From the NCBI RefSeq assembly GCF_963378095.1, contig NZ_OY726397.1, positions 62,001-126,000 of the forward strand: a stretch of DNA of 64,000 nucleotides. Reading direction: 5' to 3'. The position numbers and the translations under genes are program-made. Origin of the DNA: Mycolicibacterium sp. MU0053. GTDB lineage: Bacteria > Actinomycetota > Actinomycetes > Mycobacteriales > Mycobacteriaceae. This document shows positions 48,529 through 57,518 of the stretch, piece after piece. Below the pieces are notes generated by a model. It was not told the origin of the DNA. It worked only from the letters and a program-made list of their open reading frames with translations, and did not search any database. Position 1 is the first letter of the stretch. The number at the start of each line of letters is the position of its first letter.

Positions 48529-49302
48529 TCAGGGGGTGCGGCGGGCGCGCAGTCCGTTGACGAAGGGGCAGCCCAGCAGGATGCGGATGGCCCGGCTGAG
48601 TCCGGTCACGTCGTCCACCGGCTGATTGAACGGAAGCCGCACGTCGTGGTCGCCGTCGGCGCCTTCGACGCGCAACCGCACGCCGTAGCGGTCCAATCCG
48701 AGCGGGCGGACCTGACCGCCGCGCAGCGGCCGCGGCAGCTTGGTCGCGAGCCGGTCGATCAGGTCGCGATGGTCGGAGTCGAGGTGACGCAGCCAGCCGG
48801 TCTCCAGCGCGCAGAACGGGTCGGGACGGGCCTCAAGCAGCGCGCTGGGCGCCACCGCTTCGGCGCCCGAGGAGTCGGCGACGACCACCGACTCGATCTC
48901 CAGCCGCAGCAGCGCGGACTCGGTGCCGACCTGCAGCAGGGCCGGGTTCGGGTCCTCGGCCGCCACCACATCCAGGGTGGCCCGCAGCATCGAGTCCGGG
49001 ACCCGGTGCAGCCGGCCGCGGATCCATACCAGCGAGCGCACCGGCTCGCGCAGCGGCAGCGGCGCGTAGTCGGTCAATTCGAGGAAAGCCTGGACGCCGG
49101 CGGCCCCGGACGCCACGACGTTGGCCGCCGCCACCCCGTTGATCGGCACCGCGATCGCGACCGAGCCGTCGGGCAGCAGATGGTGCACGCTCACCGTCTC
49201 CGGATCGGCGCCGTCGAGGGCGATCAGGGCGCTTTGGGCGCGGATGCACGCGCTGCGGATGCGTTCCGCCGTCGTCGGCCCGGAGATCGTCGCCAGAGTC
49301 AT
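48529..49302 (-). CDS. DUF2470-domain protein, iron regulated (Rv3839-like)
   Basis: A 257-residue cytosolic protein. The C-terminal part (about 170-250: CALETGWLRHLDSDHRDLID, DRYGVRLRVEGADGDHDVRL) is a DUF2470 unit seen in haem-utilisation and related flavin-fold proteins. The N-terminal part has SVHHLLPDGSVAIAVPINGV. Length and place beside pheA match Mtb Rv3839, which IdeR represses. A strong IdeR box lies 50 bases upstream. A role in haem-iron use is inference. Confidence 0.85.
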   Translation of the reverse strand: MTLATISGPTTAERIRSACIRAQSALIALDGADPETVSVHHLLPDGSVAIAVPINGVAAANVVASGAAGVQAFLELTDYAPLPLREPVRSLVWIRGRLHRVPDSMLRATLDVVAAEDPNPALLQVGTESALLRLEIESVVVADSSGAEAVAPSALLEARPDPFCALETGWLRHLDSDHRDLIDRLATKLPRPLRGGQVRPLGLDRYGVRLRVEGADGDHDVRLPFNQPVDDVTGLSRAIRILLGCPFVNGLRARRTP

Positions 49303-49351
49303 AGTGGCCCTTCCGCATCCCGGTCAGGCTCCCGACCAGGCTCGATGTAAG

Positions 49352-49370
49352 TGAGGTAAGGCTAACTTAA
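49352..49370. promoter_or_regulatory. IdeR (iron) box
   Basis: TGAGGTAAGGCTAACTTAA matches the IdeR consensus TTAGGTTAGSCTAACCTAA at 16 of 19 positions. It is centred between the divergent DUF2470 gene (start 49302) and pheA (start 49418). Confidence 0.8.
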
Positions 49371-49417
49371 CCAGTGTCGGCGGGGTGCGCAAGGCCTTCG
49401 GCGTTAAGGTTTGGCGT

Positions 49418-50338
49418 GTGACCGCCATCGCCTACCTCGGTCCCCGGGGCACGTTCTCCGAAGCGGCGCTGGGCGGCATGACCGCAGCAGGGCTGATCCC
49501 CGGCCGGCCCGAGGTGCATCCGCTGGCCACCGACAGCACCCCGGCGGCGCTCGAGGCCGTCCGGGACGGCCGCGCCGACTACGCCTGCGTCCCGATCGAG
49601 AACTCGATCGAGGGTTCGGTGCTGCCGACCCTCGACTCCCTGGCCGCCGGCGCCCCGCTGCAGGTGTTCGCCGAGCTCACCCTCGATGTCGCGTTCAGCA
49701 TCGTCGTCGCCCCCGGCACCCGCAGCGCCGACGTCCGCACGGTGGCCGCGTTTCCGGTGGCGGCCGCCCAGGTGCGCCGCTGGCTGCGGGAGCACCTGCC
49801 GGCGGCCGAGGTGGTGCCGGCCATCTCCAACGCCGCCGCGGCCGCCGACGTCCGGGCCGGGACGGCCGACGCCGGGGTCAGCACCGCGCTGGCCGCCGCG
49901 CACTACGGCCTGGCGACGCTGGCCGAGGGCGTCGTCGACGAACCGAACGCCCGGACCCGGTTCGTGCTCGTGGGCCCGCCCGCTGCGCCCCCGGCGCGCA
50001 CGGGGGCCGATCGCACGTCGGTGGTACTGCGGCTGGACAACGTGCCGGGTGCCCTGGTCAACGCCCTGACCGAGGTCAGCATCCGCGATATCGACCTGAC
50101 CCGGATCGAGTCCCGGCCCACCCGCGTCGAGCTCGGTACCTATGTGTTTTTCCTCGACTGGGTGGGGCATATCGAAGACACCGCGGTCGCCGAGGCACTA
50201 ACCGCGCTGCACCGTCGTTGTGCAGATGTGCGATATCTCGGATCATGGCCCACAGGATCGGCGGTCGGCGCTGCGCCGCCGCAACTCGACGAGGCGGCGC
50301 GTTGGCTCGCTCGGCTGCGCCAGGGTGAGCAGGCGTGA
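49418..50338 (+). CDS. pheA: Prephenate dehydratase
   Basis: A 306-residue enzyme for phenylalanine synthesis. The catalytic domain has AYLGPRGTFSEAAL, VPIENSIEGSV and NARTRFVLVG with the active-site Thr. A C-terminal ACT domain (VPGALVNAL, then RIESRPTR) binds phenylalanine for feedback inhibition. GTG 49418 is preferred over an in-frame upstream start. Its stop overlaps the next gene as GTGA. Confidence 0.95.
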   Translation: MTAIAYLGPRGTFSEAALGGMTAAGLIPGRPEVHPLATDSTPAALEAVRDGRADYACVPIENSIEGSVLPTLDSLAAGAPLQVFAELTLDVAFSIVVAPGTRSADVRTVAAFPVAAAQVRRWLREHLPAAEVVPAISNAAAAADVRAGTADAGVSTALAAAHYGLATLAEGVVDEPNARTRFVLVGPPAAPPARTGADRTSVVLRLDNVPGALVNALTEVSIRDIDLTRIESRPTRVELGTYVFFLDWVGHIEDTAVAEALTALHRRCADVRYLGSWPTGSAVGAAPPQLDEAARWLARLRQGEQA

Positions 50339-51033
50339 GCGGACGGCTGGTGCTGGTCCGGCACGGACAAACCTATGGCAACGTCGAAAAGCGGTTGGAC
50401 ACCAAGCCGCCCGGCGCCGAGCTGACCCCGCTGGGCCGTGATCAGGCCCGCACGTTCGCCCGGACCGCCCCCAAGCCGCCGGCGCTGCTCGCCCATTCCA
50501 TCGCGATCCGCGCCCGGCAGACGGCCGCCGAGATCGGCGGGCTGTTGGGGGTCGACCCACTCGAGTACCCCGACATCCACGAGGTGCAGGTGGGCGAGCT
50601 GGAAAGCCGCAACGACAGCGACGCCGTCGACGAGTTCACCCAGATCTACCGGCGCTGGCACGAGGGCGACCTCAAGCTGCCGATGCCCGGCGGGGAAAGC
50701 GGCGTCGACGTCCTGGATCGCTACATCCCGGTGGTCAACGACCTGCGGATGCGCTATCTCGACAACGACAGCTGGACCGAGGACATCGTCGTGGTCAGCC
50801 ACGGTGCGGCGATCCGGTTGGTGGGCGCCGTGCTGGCCGGGGTGGACCCGCAATTCGCGCTAGACAACCATCTGGCCAACGCCGAATCAGTGGTGCTGGC
50901 GCCGATCACCGACGGGCGGTGGAGTTGCGTGCACTGGGGCGCGGTCGGTCCGCCCCTGACCCCGCAGCCCAGCGTCGCCGCGCAGCCTCACGCGGGCGAC
51001 GACGCCCAGCGGGCGCCGGACCCGATGGGCTGA
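50335..51033 (+). CDS. Histidine phosphatase (phosphoglycerate mutase) family protein
   Basis: A 232-residue protein with the active-site VLVRHGQTYGN, a second catalytic region MPGGESGVDVLDR and VVVSHGAAIRL. This is the Rv3837c counterpart; the family includes many phosphatases, so true mutase activity is not implied. GTG 50335 overlaps the pheA stop, so the two are coupled. The last ~40 residues are low complexity. Confidence 0.9.
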   Translation: MSGRLVLVRHGQTYGNVEKRLDTKPPGAELTPLGRDQARTFARTAPKPPALLAHSIAIRARQTAAEIGGLLGVDPLEYPDIHEVQVGELESRNDSDAVDEFTQIYRRWHEGDLKLPMPGGESGVDVLDRYIPVVNDLRMRYLDNDSWTEDIVVVSHGAAIRLVGAVLAGVDPQFALDNHLANAESVVLAPITDGRWSCVHWGAVGPPLTPQPSVAAQPHAGDDAQRAPDPMG

Positions 51034-51200
51034 TCGCACTCGCACCCCACCGCAACGCATTCGACGTCGAAAGCGTGCACCGTCAACTCCGGGCTCCAAC
51101 AGTCGTCGTCGGTGCACTCGGGGCGGCCGTGCCAATGTCGGATGAGCGTGCCGTGACAGTGCGCGGCACCGGTGGTGCATGCTCGGCAACCTGTCTCCAT
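50988..51200 (-). CDS. Small Cys/His-rich protein
   Basis: A 70-residue protein from ATG 51200 with eight cysteines: METGCRACTTGAAHCHGTLI, PECTDDDCW, DVECVAVGCECD. The spacing suggests metal binding. It overlaps the 3' end of the phosphatase gene by 46 bases in antisense and lies 66 bases downstream of the metallopeptidase gene on the same strand, so the two may be cotranscribed. Family not identified; coding status is likely from the Cys/His pattern. Confidence 0.6.
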   Translation of the reverse strand: METGCRACTTGAAHCHGTLIRHWHGRPECTDDDCWSPELTVHAFDVECVAVGCECDQPIGSGARWASSPA

Positions 51201-51266
51201 GGACACGTTCCTATCACCGACCGCCGACAAAGCGGTGGTGCCGCGCGCAGCGCGACCCGAGTGAGT

Positions 51267-51617
51267 TCAGGCCCAACCCAATTCGTGCAGGCGCTCGTCG
51301 TCGATGCCGAAATGGTGCGCGATCTCGTGGATGACGGTGATCGTCACCTCGTCGGTCACCTCGGCCTCGGTGCCGCACATGTCCAGTAGCGCGCCGCGGA
51401 AGATCGTGATGCGATCCGGCAACGCCCCGGCGTAGGTGCTGTCGCGTTCGGTCAGCGCGGTGCCCTCGTAGAGCCCCAGCAGGTCGGGTTCCTCGGGGTG
51501 GCGATCCTCGACCAGCACCACGACGTTGTTCAGCGCCCCGGCCAATTCGGGCGGGATCCGATCCAACGCGTCGGACACCAAGTCCTCGAAGCGCTCGGCG
51601 CTCATCTGTACCGGCAT
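51267..51617 (-). CDS. Minimal zincin-type metallopeptidase (Rv3836-like)
   Basis: A 116-residue protein with HEIAHHFGIDDERLHELG at the C-terminus, the HExxH-x-x-G-x2-D/E motif of the small TTHA0227-type metallopeptidase family (DUF1025). An acidic N-terminal half contains LVSDALDRIPPELAGAL. It may start at 51617 or at the internal Met at 51605. Substrate unknown. Confidence 0.88.
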   Translation of the reverse strand: MPVQMSAERFEDLVSDALDRIPPELAGALNNVVVLVEDRHPEEPDLLGLYEGTALTERDSTYAGALPDRITIFRGALLDMCGTEAEVTDEVTITVIHEIAHHFGIDDERLHELGWA

Positions 51618-51675
51618 CGATCAGGCCGGCGGCGGACCCTCGTCGGGTCCGGGTGGCGGACCTGCCGGGGGCGGC

Positions 51676-53190
51676 TCAGGCGCGGGTGCCGGGGGCGGCG
51701 GCAGGCCCGGCGGCGGCGGCGGTGGCGGGGGCGGCGCGCCCGGCGGCGGGGGGCGCGGGCTCGGGCCCGGCCGGCGGCGGGTTGGCCGGCTCGGCCGGTT
51801 CGGGCGCCGGGGTCTGGGTCTGGGTGGCCGTCGCCTGCTGCGGCAGATGCTGGCCCGAGCCCGACGACCCGGACGAACCGGAGCCGGAGGAACCGGAGCC
51901 GGACGAGGACCCCGACGACTGCGACGAACCGTAGTTCTGTCCGCTCGACGAGCCGGGCATCGGGATCGGCGGCAGGTTGAGCCGCTCCGGCGGGATCTCC
52001 GGCGGCGGGATCGGCGGATGGCCGTTGATGAGCAGCGGACCCTTGGCCTCGTTGAGCAGCGTGGCCCACCCGCCGTTGCCGAGCGTCGCGCCGATGCTGC
52101 AGGCCACCTGGTGGCTGCCGGCCGACCAGCTGGGCAGCGAGATGGTGCTGTAGATCAGTGTCAGCGTGGTGGTGCGCAGCTGCAGCGGGGCCAGGTACTC
52201 GTCGGTCAGCCGGGTGCAGACGTCCTTGATGAAGCCGTCCTGCTCGGCCTCGGGCGGCAACCCGCCCGGGAACCGCTCGGCGAGGTTCACCGAACCGGTG
52301 ACCTCCATGGCGTGCGGGGTCGTGCAGTCCACCGGGATGTCGGTGGGCTGGTTGCTGGTCGGGTCGATCCCCAGGCAGGTCCCGGCCGGCCACACCTTGG
52401 ACTGGTCGATCTCGGCGACCTTGCCCTGGAACGCGAGCTGTCCGCCGTCGGCGCCGGGCAACTGCAGGCCGCAGAGCATCCGACGTTCGCCGTGCTTGCT
52501 CCAGGCCTTGTCGCCGGACCACAGCATGCTGGTGGTGAAGCGGCTGTTGGGGTCGTAGCGGGTGCCGAGGTAACGCTGGACCGCGGCCTGGCACTGCTCC
52601 TGGCTGATCTGCTGGATGCGGGCCGGGGACGGCGGCGCGGCATCCGGGCCGTACTCGGAGCCCGGGAAGGTCCGCATGTCGACGGATTCGGCGACTTCGA
52701 AGCGGTGCTCGTCCTTGCAGTCCACCACGGTGGCCTCGTCGGGAACGCCCTCCGGCCAGTTCAGGCAGTCGCCGGGCTGGGCGTTGTTGAACGCCTCGGT
52801 GCCGCGGGTGCCGGTGCTGGGAACCGGGTTGGCCTCCAGGTAACTGGCCAGCCCGCCGCGTTGGGTGCCGACCGGCAGCGCCGTGATGAGGCCGGCGATC
52901 AGCAGGGCGCCCAGCGCGGTGAGGACCAGCGCGCGCCGGGTGGACCGGGCATGCAGGGTCTGCAGCCACGCGAACCGTTCGCCGCGCGCTGCGGGCGGCT
53001 CATCGATGGTCGGTTCGGCGTCGGGCGCGACGGCTTCGGTCTCGGCGGTCTCGGTCTCGTCGACTTCGTCGGTCGCGAGGGTTTCGTCGAGGGATTCGCC
53101 GTCCCCGGTGTCGACGGAGTCGGTGGTGGCCGCTTCGTCGACCGGGTCGCCCTTTTCAGCCGGGTCGTCCTGCTCTGGTACTTCGGACAT
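51676..53190 (-). CDS. Exported septum-formation-like protein with Ser/Gly/Pro tail (Rv3835-like)
   Basis: A 504-residue membrane-anchored protein: acidic cytoplasmic N-terminus, transmembrane helix at about 92-112 (ALVLTALGALLIAGLITALP), then two similar extracytoplasmic Cys-containing repeats (GDCLNWPEG...VVDCKDEHRFEV and GTCLGIDP...VDCTTPHAMEV) like septum-formation domains. The C-terminus is a Ser/Gly then Pro/Ala low-complexity tail. Start ATG 53190 is chosen over the longer frame. Position matches Rv3835. Confidence 0.85.
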   Translation of the reverse strand: MSEVPEQDDPAEKGDPVDEAATTDSVDTGDGESLDETLATDEVDETETAETEAVAPDAEPTIDEPPAARGERFAWLQTLHARSTRRALVLTALGALLIAGLITALPVGTQRGGLASYLEANPVPSTGTRGTEAFNNAQPGDCLNWPEGVPDEATVVDCKDEHRFEVAESVDMRTFPGSEYGPDAAPPSPARIQQISQEQCQAAVQRYLGTRYDPNSRFTTSMLWSGDKAWSKHGERRMLCGLQLPGADGGQLAFQGKVAEIDQSKVWPAGTCLGIDPTSNQPTDIPVDCTTPHAMEVTGSVNLAERFPGGLPPEAEQDGFIKDVCTRLTDEYLAPLQLRTTTLTLIYSTISLPSWSAGSHQVACSIGATLGNGGWATLLNEAKGPLLINGHPPIPPPEIPPERLNLPPIPMPGSSSGQNYGSSQSSGSSSGSGSSGSGSSGSSGSGQHLPQQATATQTQTPAPEPAEPANPPPAGPEPAPPAAGRAAPATAAAAGPAAAPGTRA

Positions 53191-53330
53191 TGGATCTATT
53201 GTGACAGGCGCGCCGGGGGGTGTGACAACTGTGGCAGAAGTAGCGTTATGTGGTTGTGTCCCGGGGCCCCGGCCGGCAATGACGACCTCGGCGACGTCGG
53301 CCGCCGACGGCAAAAGTAGTGTTGACGGGC

Positions 53331-54584
53331 GTGATCGACCTCAAGACGCTCCGCGAAGACCCCGATGCCGTTCGACGGTCGCAGCGCAGCCGGGGGGAAG
53401 ACCCGGCCCTAGTCGATGCGCTGCTGGCCGCAGACACCGCTCGCCGCGCCGCGGTGTCCGCCGCGGACAACTTGCGCGCCGAGCAGAAGACGGTCAGCAA
53501 GCAGGTCGGCGCGGCCGGCCCGGAGGAGCGGCCGGCGGTGCTGGCCCGGGCCAAGGAACTCGCGGCCGGGGTGAAGGCCGCCGAGGCCGCCCAGGCCGAA
53601 GCCGAGCGGGCGTTCACCGCCGCGCACCTGGCGGTCTCCAACATCATCATCGACGGGGTGCCCGCCGGGGGTGAGGACGACTTCGTGGTGCTCGACACCG
53701 TGGGGGAGCCGCCCGCGATCGCCGCCCCCAAGGACCACCTCGAACTGGGGGAGTCCCTGCGGCTGATCGACATGGAACGCGGCGCCAAGGTGTCGGGTTC
53801 GCGGTTCTACTTCCTGACCGGCCGGGGCGCGCTGTTGCAGCTCGGGTTGCTGCAGTTGGCGGTGCGGGTGGCCTGCGACAACGGCTTCACGCTGATGATC
53901 CCGCCGGTGTTGGTGCGCCCCGAAATCATGTCCGGCACCGGGTTTCTCGGCACCCACGCCGACGAGATCTACCGGGTGGACTCCGACGACCTGTATCTGG
54001 TGGGCACCTCCGAGGTCCCGTTGGCCGGCTATCACTCCGACGAGATCCTGGACCTCGCTGCCGGTCCGCTGCGGTACGCCGGCTGGTCGTCGTGCTTCCG
54101 GCGCGAGGCCGGCAGCTACGGCAAGGACACCCGCGGCATCATCCGGGTCCACCAGTTCGACAAGGTCGAGGCGTTCGTCTACTGCAAACCCGAGGACGCC
54201 GCCGCCGAGCACGAGCGGCTGCTGGGCTGGCAGCGGGAGATGCTGGCGCTCATCGATGTTCCGTACCGGGTGATCGACGTCGCCGCCGGGGATCTGGGGT
54301 CGTCGGCGGCGCGCAAGTACGACTGCGAGGCGTGGGTGCCCACCCAGCAGGCCTACCGCGAGCTGACTTCCACCTCGAACTGCACGACGTTCCAGGCGCG
54401 TCGGCTCGCCACCCGGTACCGCGACGACAACGGCAAGCCGCAGATTGCCGCGACGCTGAACGGCACCCTGGCGACCACCCGGTGGCTGGTCGCGATCCTG
54501 GAGAATCACCAGCAACCTGACGGCAGCGTGCGGGTGCCGCCGGCCCTGGTGCCCTACGTCGGTACGGAGGTACTGGAACCGTGA
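53331..54584 (+). CDS. serS: Seryl-tRNA synthetase
   Basis: A 417-residue class II synthetase that charges tRNA-Ser. The N-terminal coiled-coil arm (about 30-105, [13 protein letters not shown] and Ala/Glu-rich) is followed by class II motif 2 ([20 protein letters not shown]), [15 protein letters not shown] and motif 3 ([16 protein letters not shown]). Start GTG 53331 ([17 protein letters not shown]) gives the expected N-terminus. The stop overlaps the next start. Confidence 0.97.
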   Translation: MIDLKTLREDPDAVRRSQRSRGEDPALVDALLAADTARRAAVSAADNLRAEQKTVSKQVGAAGPEERPAVLARAKELAAGVKAAEAAQAEAERAFTAAHLAVSNIIIDGVPAGGEDDFVVLDTVGEPPAIAAPKDHLELGESLRLIDMERGAKVSGSRFYFLTGRGALLQLGLLQLAVRVACDNGFTLMIPPVLVRPEIMSGTGFLGTHADEIYRVDSDDLYLVGTSEVPLAGYHSDEILDLAAGPLRYAGWSSCFRREAGSYGKDTRGIIRVHQFDKVEAFVYCKPEDAAAEHERLLGWQREMLALIDVPYRVIDVAAGDLGSSAARKYDCEAWVPTQQAYRELTSTSNCTTFQARRLATRYRDDNGKPQIAATLNGTLATTRWLVAILENHQQPDGSVRVPPALVPYVGTEVLEP

Positions 54585-55399
54585 TCACCCTTGATTTCGA
54601 CGAGATGCGCAACTGGTTCGGTCTCGGGGTGGCGGGCAACTTCGCCGGCCACCTGGAGCAGGCCGGCGAGGCCGCCGACTTCGTCAGCGTCGTCTCGGAG
54701 GGCAATGCGCCCAAGGGCATCTTCCCTTGGTACGCCCCCGGTAACGACGGCTTCCTCGGTGAGTTCCCACTGTCCAGCGACCGTATCCAGTTGCCCGCCG
54801 AGAGCCCGGACTTCGACGGACCGCTGAACCTGCAGATCGAGCCCGAGGTGGGTCTGGCCTGCCGGGTGAAGTGGAACGGCGATACCGTGGCGACGTTGGA
54901 GCCGTTCGCGTTGGGCGCGTTCAACGACTGCTCGATCCGACGCCCGGGCGCGCCGAAGATCAGTCACAAGAAGAATTGGGGCCCCGCCTCCAAAGGTGTT
55001 GCCGGACAGTTCTTCGAGATCAGCGACCTCACCCCCGACGGGCCCACCGCGACCCTGCGCCTGGTGTGCTTCCTGCACGGCCCCGACGGCAAGGAACACG
55101 CCTACGGCGTGGACAGCCCGCTGCTGGGCTACTCGTACTACGGCGAGGTCCTGCTGGACTGGGTGGTCGAACGGCTGGCGAATCAGAAGGGCGCCGCGGA
55201 CACCCCGCTGGAGGACGTCGGCGCGCTGATGGTCGCCGCCGGCCGGCCGGACACGGTGCTGATCGGGATCGGGGCCACCCGCTACACCGAACTCGGGGAG
55301 TCGACCTACCTGCAGGGCGGCGACGAGGCCGTGGTCCGGGTGTACGACACCGCCTCAGAGGCGGCTTCGGAACTGCGGCAACGGGTTTCGACGCGCTGA
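54581..55399 (+). CDS. DUF5718-family protein
   Basis: A 272-residue protein beginning [20 protein letters not shown] and [15 protein letters not shown], the pattern of the DUF5718 family. Other conserved parts are [26 protein letters not shown] and LLGYSYYGE. The overall look is like the fumarylacetoacetate-hydrolase fold; the reaction is unknown. GTG 54581 overlaps the serS stop (GTGA). Its end is 3 bases from the convergent PH-like gene. Confidence 0.8.
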   Translation: MITLDFDEMRNWFGLGVAGNFAGHLEQAGEAADFVSVVSEGNAPKGIFPWYAPGNDGFLGEFPLSSDRIQLPAESPDFDGPLNLQIEPEVGLACRVKWNGDTVATLEPFALGAFNDCSIRRPGAPKISHKKNWGPASKGVAGQFFEISDLTPDGPTATLRLVCFLHGPDGKEHAYGVDSPLLGYSYYGEVLLDWVVERLANQKGAADTPLEDVGALMVAAGRPDTVLIGIGATRYTELGESTYLQGGDEAVVRVYDTASEAASELRQRVSTR

Positions 55400-55402
55400 C
55401 GG

Positions 55403-55750
55403 TCAGCGTTGCGCAAGTACCTCGTCCAGGCCGGTGAGGAACTCCGCGGGCCGCAGCGGCGTGAACGCGGGCTGCCGTCGCTCCCCGGCGACCTCCAGGG
55501 TCACCAGCGTCGACTTGATCGGCCGCCACACGTCCAGCGGCAGCCAGCGGCGAAGATCCAGATCCGAGCTGCCCCAGATCCGGAACCGCTGGGTGAAGTA
55601 GCCCAGCGGTTCGGCGCGGTAGCCGCGGATCGAGGCGATGGGGATCACCTTCGAGGTGCCCGACGGGAAGTGGTAGCGCCGCAGCGTGATCGCGTGCCGG
55701 TCCAACTGGACCAGTCCGTCGTCGTAGTACTGCCGCGGCGGCGCGCTCAT
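55403..55750 (-). CDS. Small PH-domain-like protein
   Basis: A 115-residue soluble protein: YYDDGLVQLDRHAITLRRYH, KVIPIASIRGYRAEPLG and FRIWGSSDLDLRRWLPLDVW. The strand pattern with a C-terminal helix suggests a bacterial PH-like domain. Start ATG 55750 overlaps the stop of the MBL-Rieske gene (ATGA), so it is coupled to it and may assist the enzyme. Function not known. Confidence 0.75.
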   Translation of the reverse strand: MSAPPRQYYDDGLVQLDRHAITLRRYHFPSGTSKVIPIASIRGYRAEPLGYFTQRFRIWGSSDLDLRRWLPLDVWRPIKSTLVTLEVAGERRQPAFTPLRPAEFLTGLDEVLAQR

Positions 55751-57309
55751 TGCCGCGACGCCCGCAGTTCGTGACCCTTGGAGGTCAGGCAGCGCCCGTT
55801 GGTCAGATTCCACTGCCAGCCGTGCAGATTGCAGGTCAAGGTGTTGCCGTCGACCACGCCGAACTTGGACAGGTCGGCCTTCAGGTGCGGGCACCGACGT
55901 TGAATCTCCCAGCCGTCCAACGTGATCGAAGCCGAGTCGTCGTGGGCCTCGGCGAACCAGCCGTCGGCGTAGGCAATCCGCTCGTCGGTGAGGCACTTGA
56001 AGAACGTGTAGAGATACTCGTTGTAGCCGCCGACCCGCCAGGCCTTGAACCGGGTGGACAGGAAGATCGTGTTGACCCAGTCCGGCTCGCGGTCGCGGAC
56101 CACGGTGCGCACCAACTCGGTCGGGATCTCGAACCCGTAGCGGAACTTCTCATCCGGGATGGGTTCACGCACAGCGCGTTTCGGAAAATCGAGGACCACG
56201 GTCTCCTGATGGTCGCGGGACTGCAGCCGCAGTTCCACCGGGTAGCCGATGCCGTCACAGATCTGGTCGGTCTGCAGCATGATGGGCTCGAACAGGGCCC
56301 GCAGCGGCTCCAGCAGCGGTTCTCCCGCCGCGGGCGCCCAGCGCGCCTTCTCGGCCGCCAGCACCGGCGCCATCCGCCGCGCGTAGTCCTCGATGTAGGC
56401 GGCCTTGTCGGTGGTGAAGATGGCCTCCACCTGCGCGGTCGGCAACGGGTGGGCCAGCGAGTTCAGTTGTGCGCCGGTGAAGTCGGCGACCGTGCCCGGA
56501 ATCATCAGCAAGCCGGCGTCGTGCCCGTGCCGGCGCATCTGGTCGAGGAACACCATCTGGTCGGGAAAGATGTTGGCCGGGTCGCCGTGGTCGTCGTTGA
56601 GGTCGCGCAGTTCGGCGTCGAGGAAGCACGGCGGGCCCGCCGAGGGGATCACCCAGGTTGCTCCCACCTGGGCGATGTATTGCCGGCACCGGTCCATTTG
56701 GCGCTGGCGCTTCTGCACCCCGAACGCCTCCTTGGCGCGCGCGGGCATGTCGTAGACCATCGGGTACCAGATGGCGCCCGAGTACTGCAGCATGTGCACG
56801 TCGATGTGGCCGAACTCGGCGTGGACCATGTCCAGATCGATGGGCCGGGCGTCGTTCATGTTGAAGGCCGTGGTGGTGCGGTCCGAGACCACCAGCCCGG
56901 AATCGCCGATCGGGCCGTCGGCCGGGGCCCGCAACGCGATGATCATGATGTCCAGTTCGCCCTTGGGCCCGGACACGGTGTGCCGTTGCGAATCGGTGGT
57001 CTCGAAGAACCGGTGAAAGCCCAGCTTCTCCAACTCGCGTTTGAGGTCCGGGACGGGGAAGTCCGGCAGCAGCACCACGGCGTCCTTGTTGACGTGGGCG
57101 CGCAGCGTCTCCGGATCGAAGTGGTCCTTGTGCAGGTGCGACACGTACAGGTAGTCGCAGTCGCCGAGGGCGTCCCAGTCCAGTTCGCTGTTGTCGGGGA
57201 AGACGAACCACGAACCGAAGTACGCCGGGTTGACCCACGGGTCGCACAGGATGGCGCCCGCGGCGGTATCAATCCGAAAGCCGGCGTGGCCGACGCTCGT
57301 GACCTGCAC
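55747..57309 (-). CDS. Metallo-beta-lactamase-fold/Rieske fusion protein (Rv3818-like)
   Basis: A 520-residue protein. The N-terminal half is a metallo-beta-lactamase fold with SHLHKDHFD (~60) and other His/Asp ligands. The C-terminal ~80 residues form a Rieske [2Fe-2S] domain with CPHLKAD and CNLHGWQW. Such proteins resemble UlaG/CMP-Neu5Ac-hydroxylase-like enzymes; substrate unknown. GTG 57309 has GGAG 7 bases upstream. It is Rv3818 by layout. It is cotranscribed with the small PH-like gene. Confidence 0.9.
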   Translation of the reverse strand: MQVTSVGHAGFRIDTAAGAILCDPWVNPAYFGSWFVFPDNSELDWDALGDCDYLYVSHLHKDHFDPETLRAHVNKDAVVLLPDFPVPDLKRELEKLGFHRFFETTDSQRHTVSGPKGELDIMIIALRAPADGPIGDSGLVVSDRTTTAFNMNDARPIDLDMVHAEFGHIDVHMLQYSGAIWYPMVYDMPARAKEAFGVQKRQRQMDRCRQYIAQVGATWVIPSAGPPCFLDAELRDLNDDHGDPANIFPDQMVFLDQMRRHGHDAGLLMIPGTVADFTGAQLNSLAHPLPTAQVEAIFTTDKAAYIEDYARRMAPVLAAEKARWAPAAGEPLLEPLRALFEPIMLQTDQICDGIGYPVELRLQSRDHQETVVLDFPKRAVREPIPDEKFRYGFEIPTELVRTVVRDREPDWVNTIFLSTRFKAWRVGGYNEYLYTFFKCLTDERIAYADGWFAEAHDDSASITLDGWEIQRRCPHLKADLSKFGVVDGNTLTCNLHGWQWNLTNGRCLTSKGHELRASRQ

Positions 57310-57518
57310 TAATACACTCCGAACGGTAATTTTGCGCGGGCTTTTCCGCGCCTTCTGCTGTGCCGAGCTTAGTCGCCGGCGGCCGCGGCGGCCGCCGACA
57401 ACCGCCGGTGTCGGTCGATGCGGTGCGCATCGGCGACGTCGGTGCCGAGGTCCGAACGGCCGGCGGACGGCGCCTACGTCCTGAGGGCGCGCCACCCGCC
57501 CCGGCTAGGCTGGTTGCT

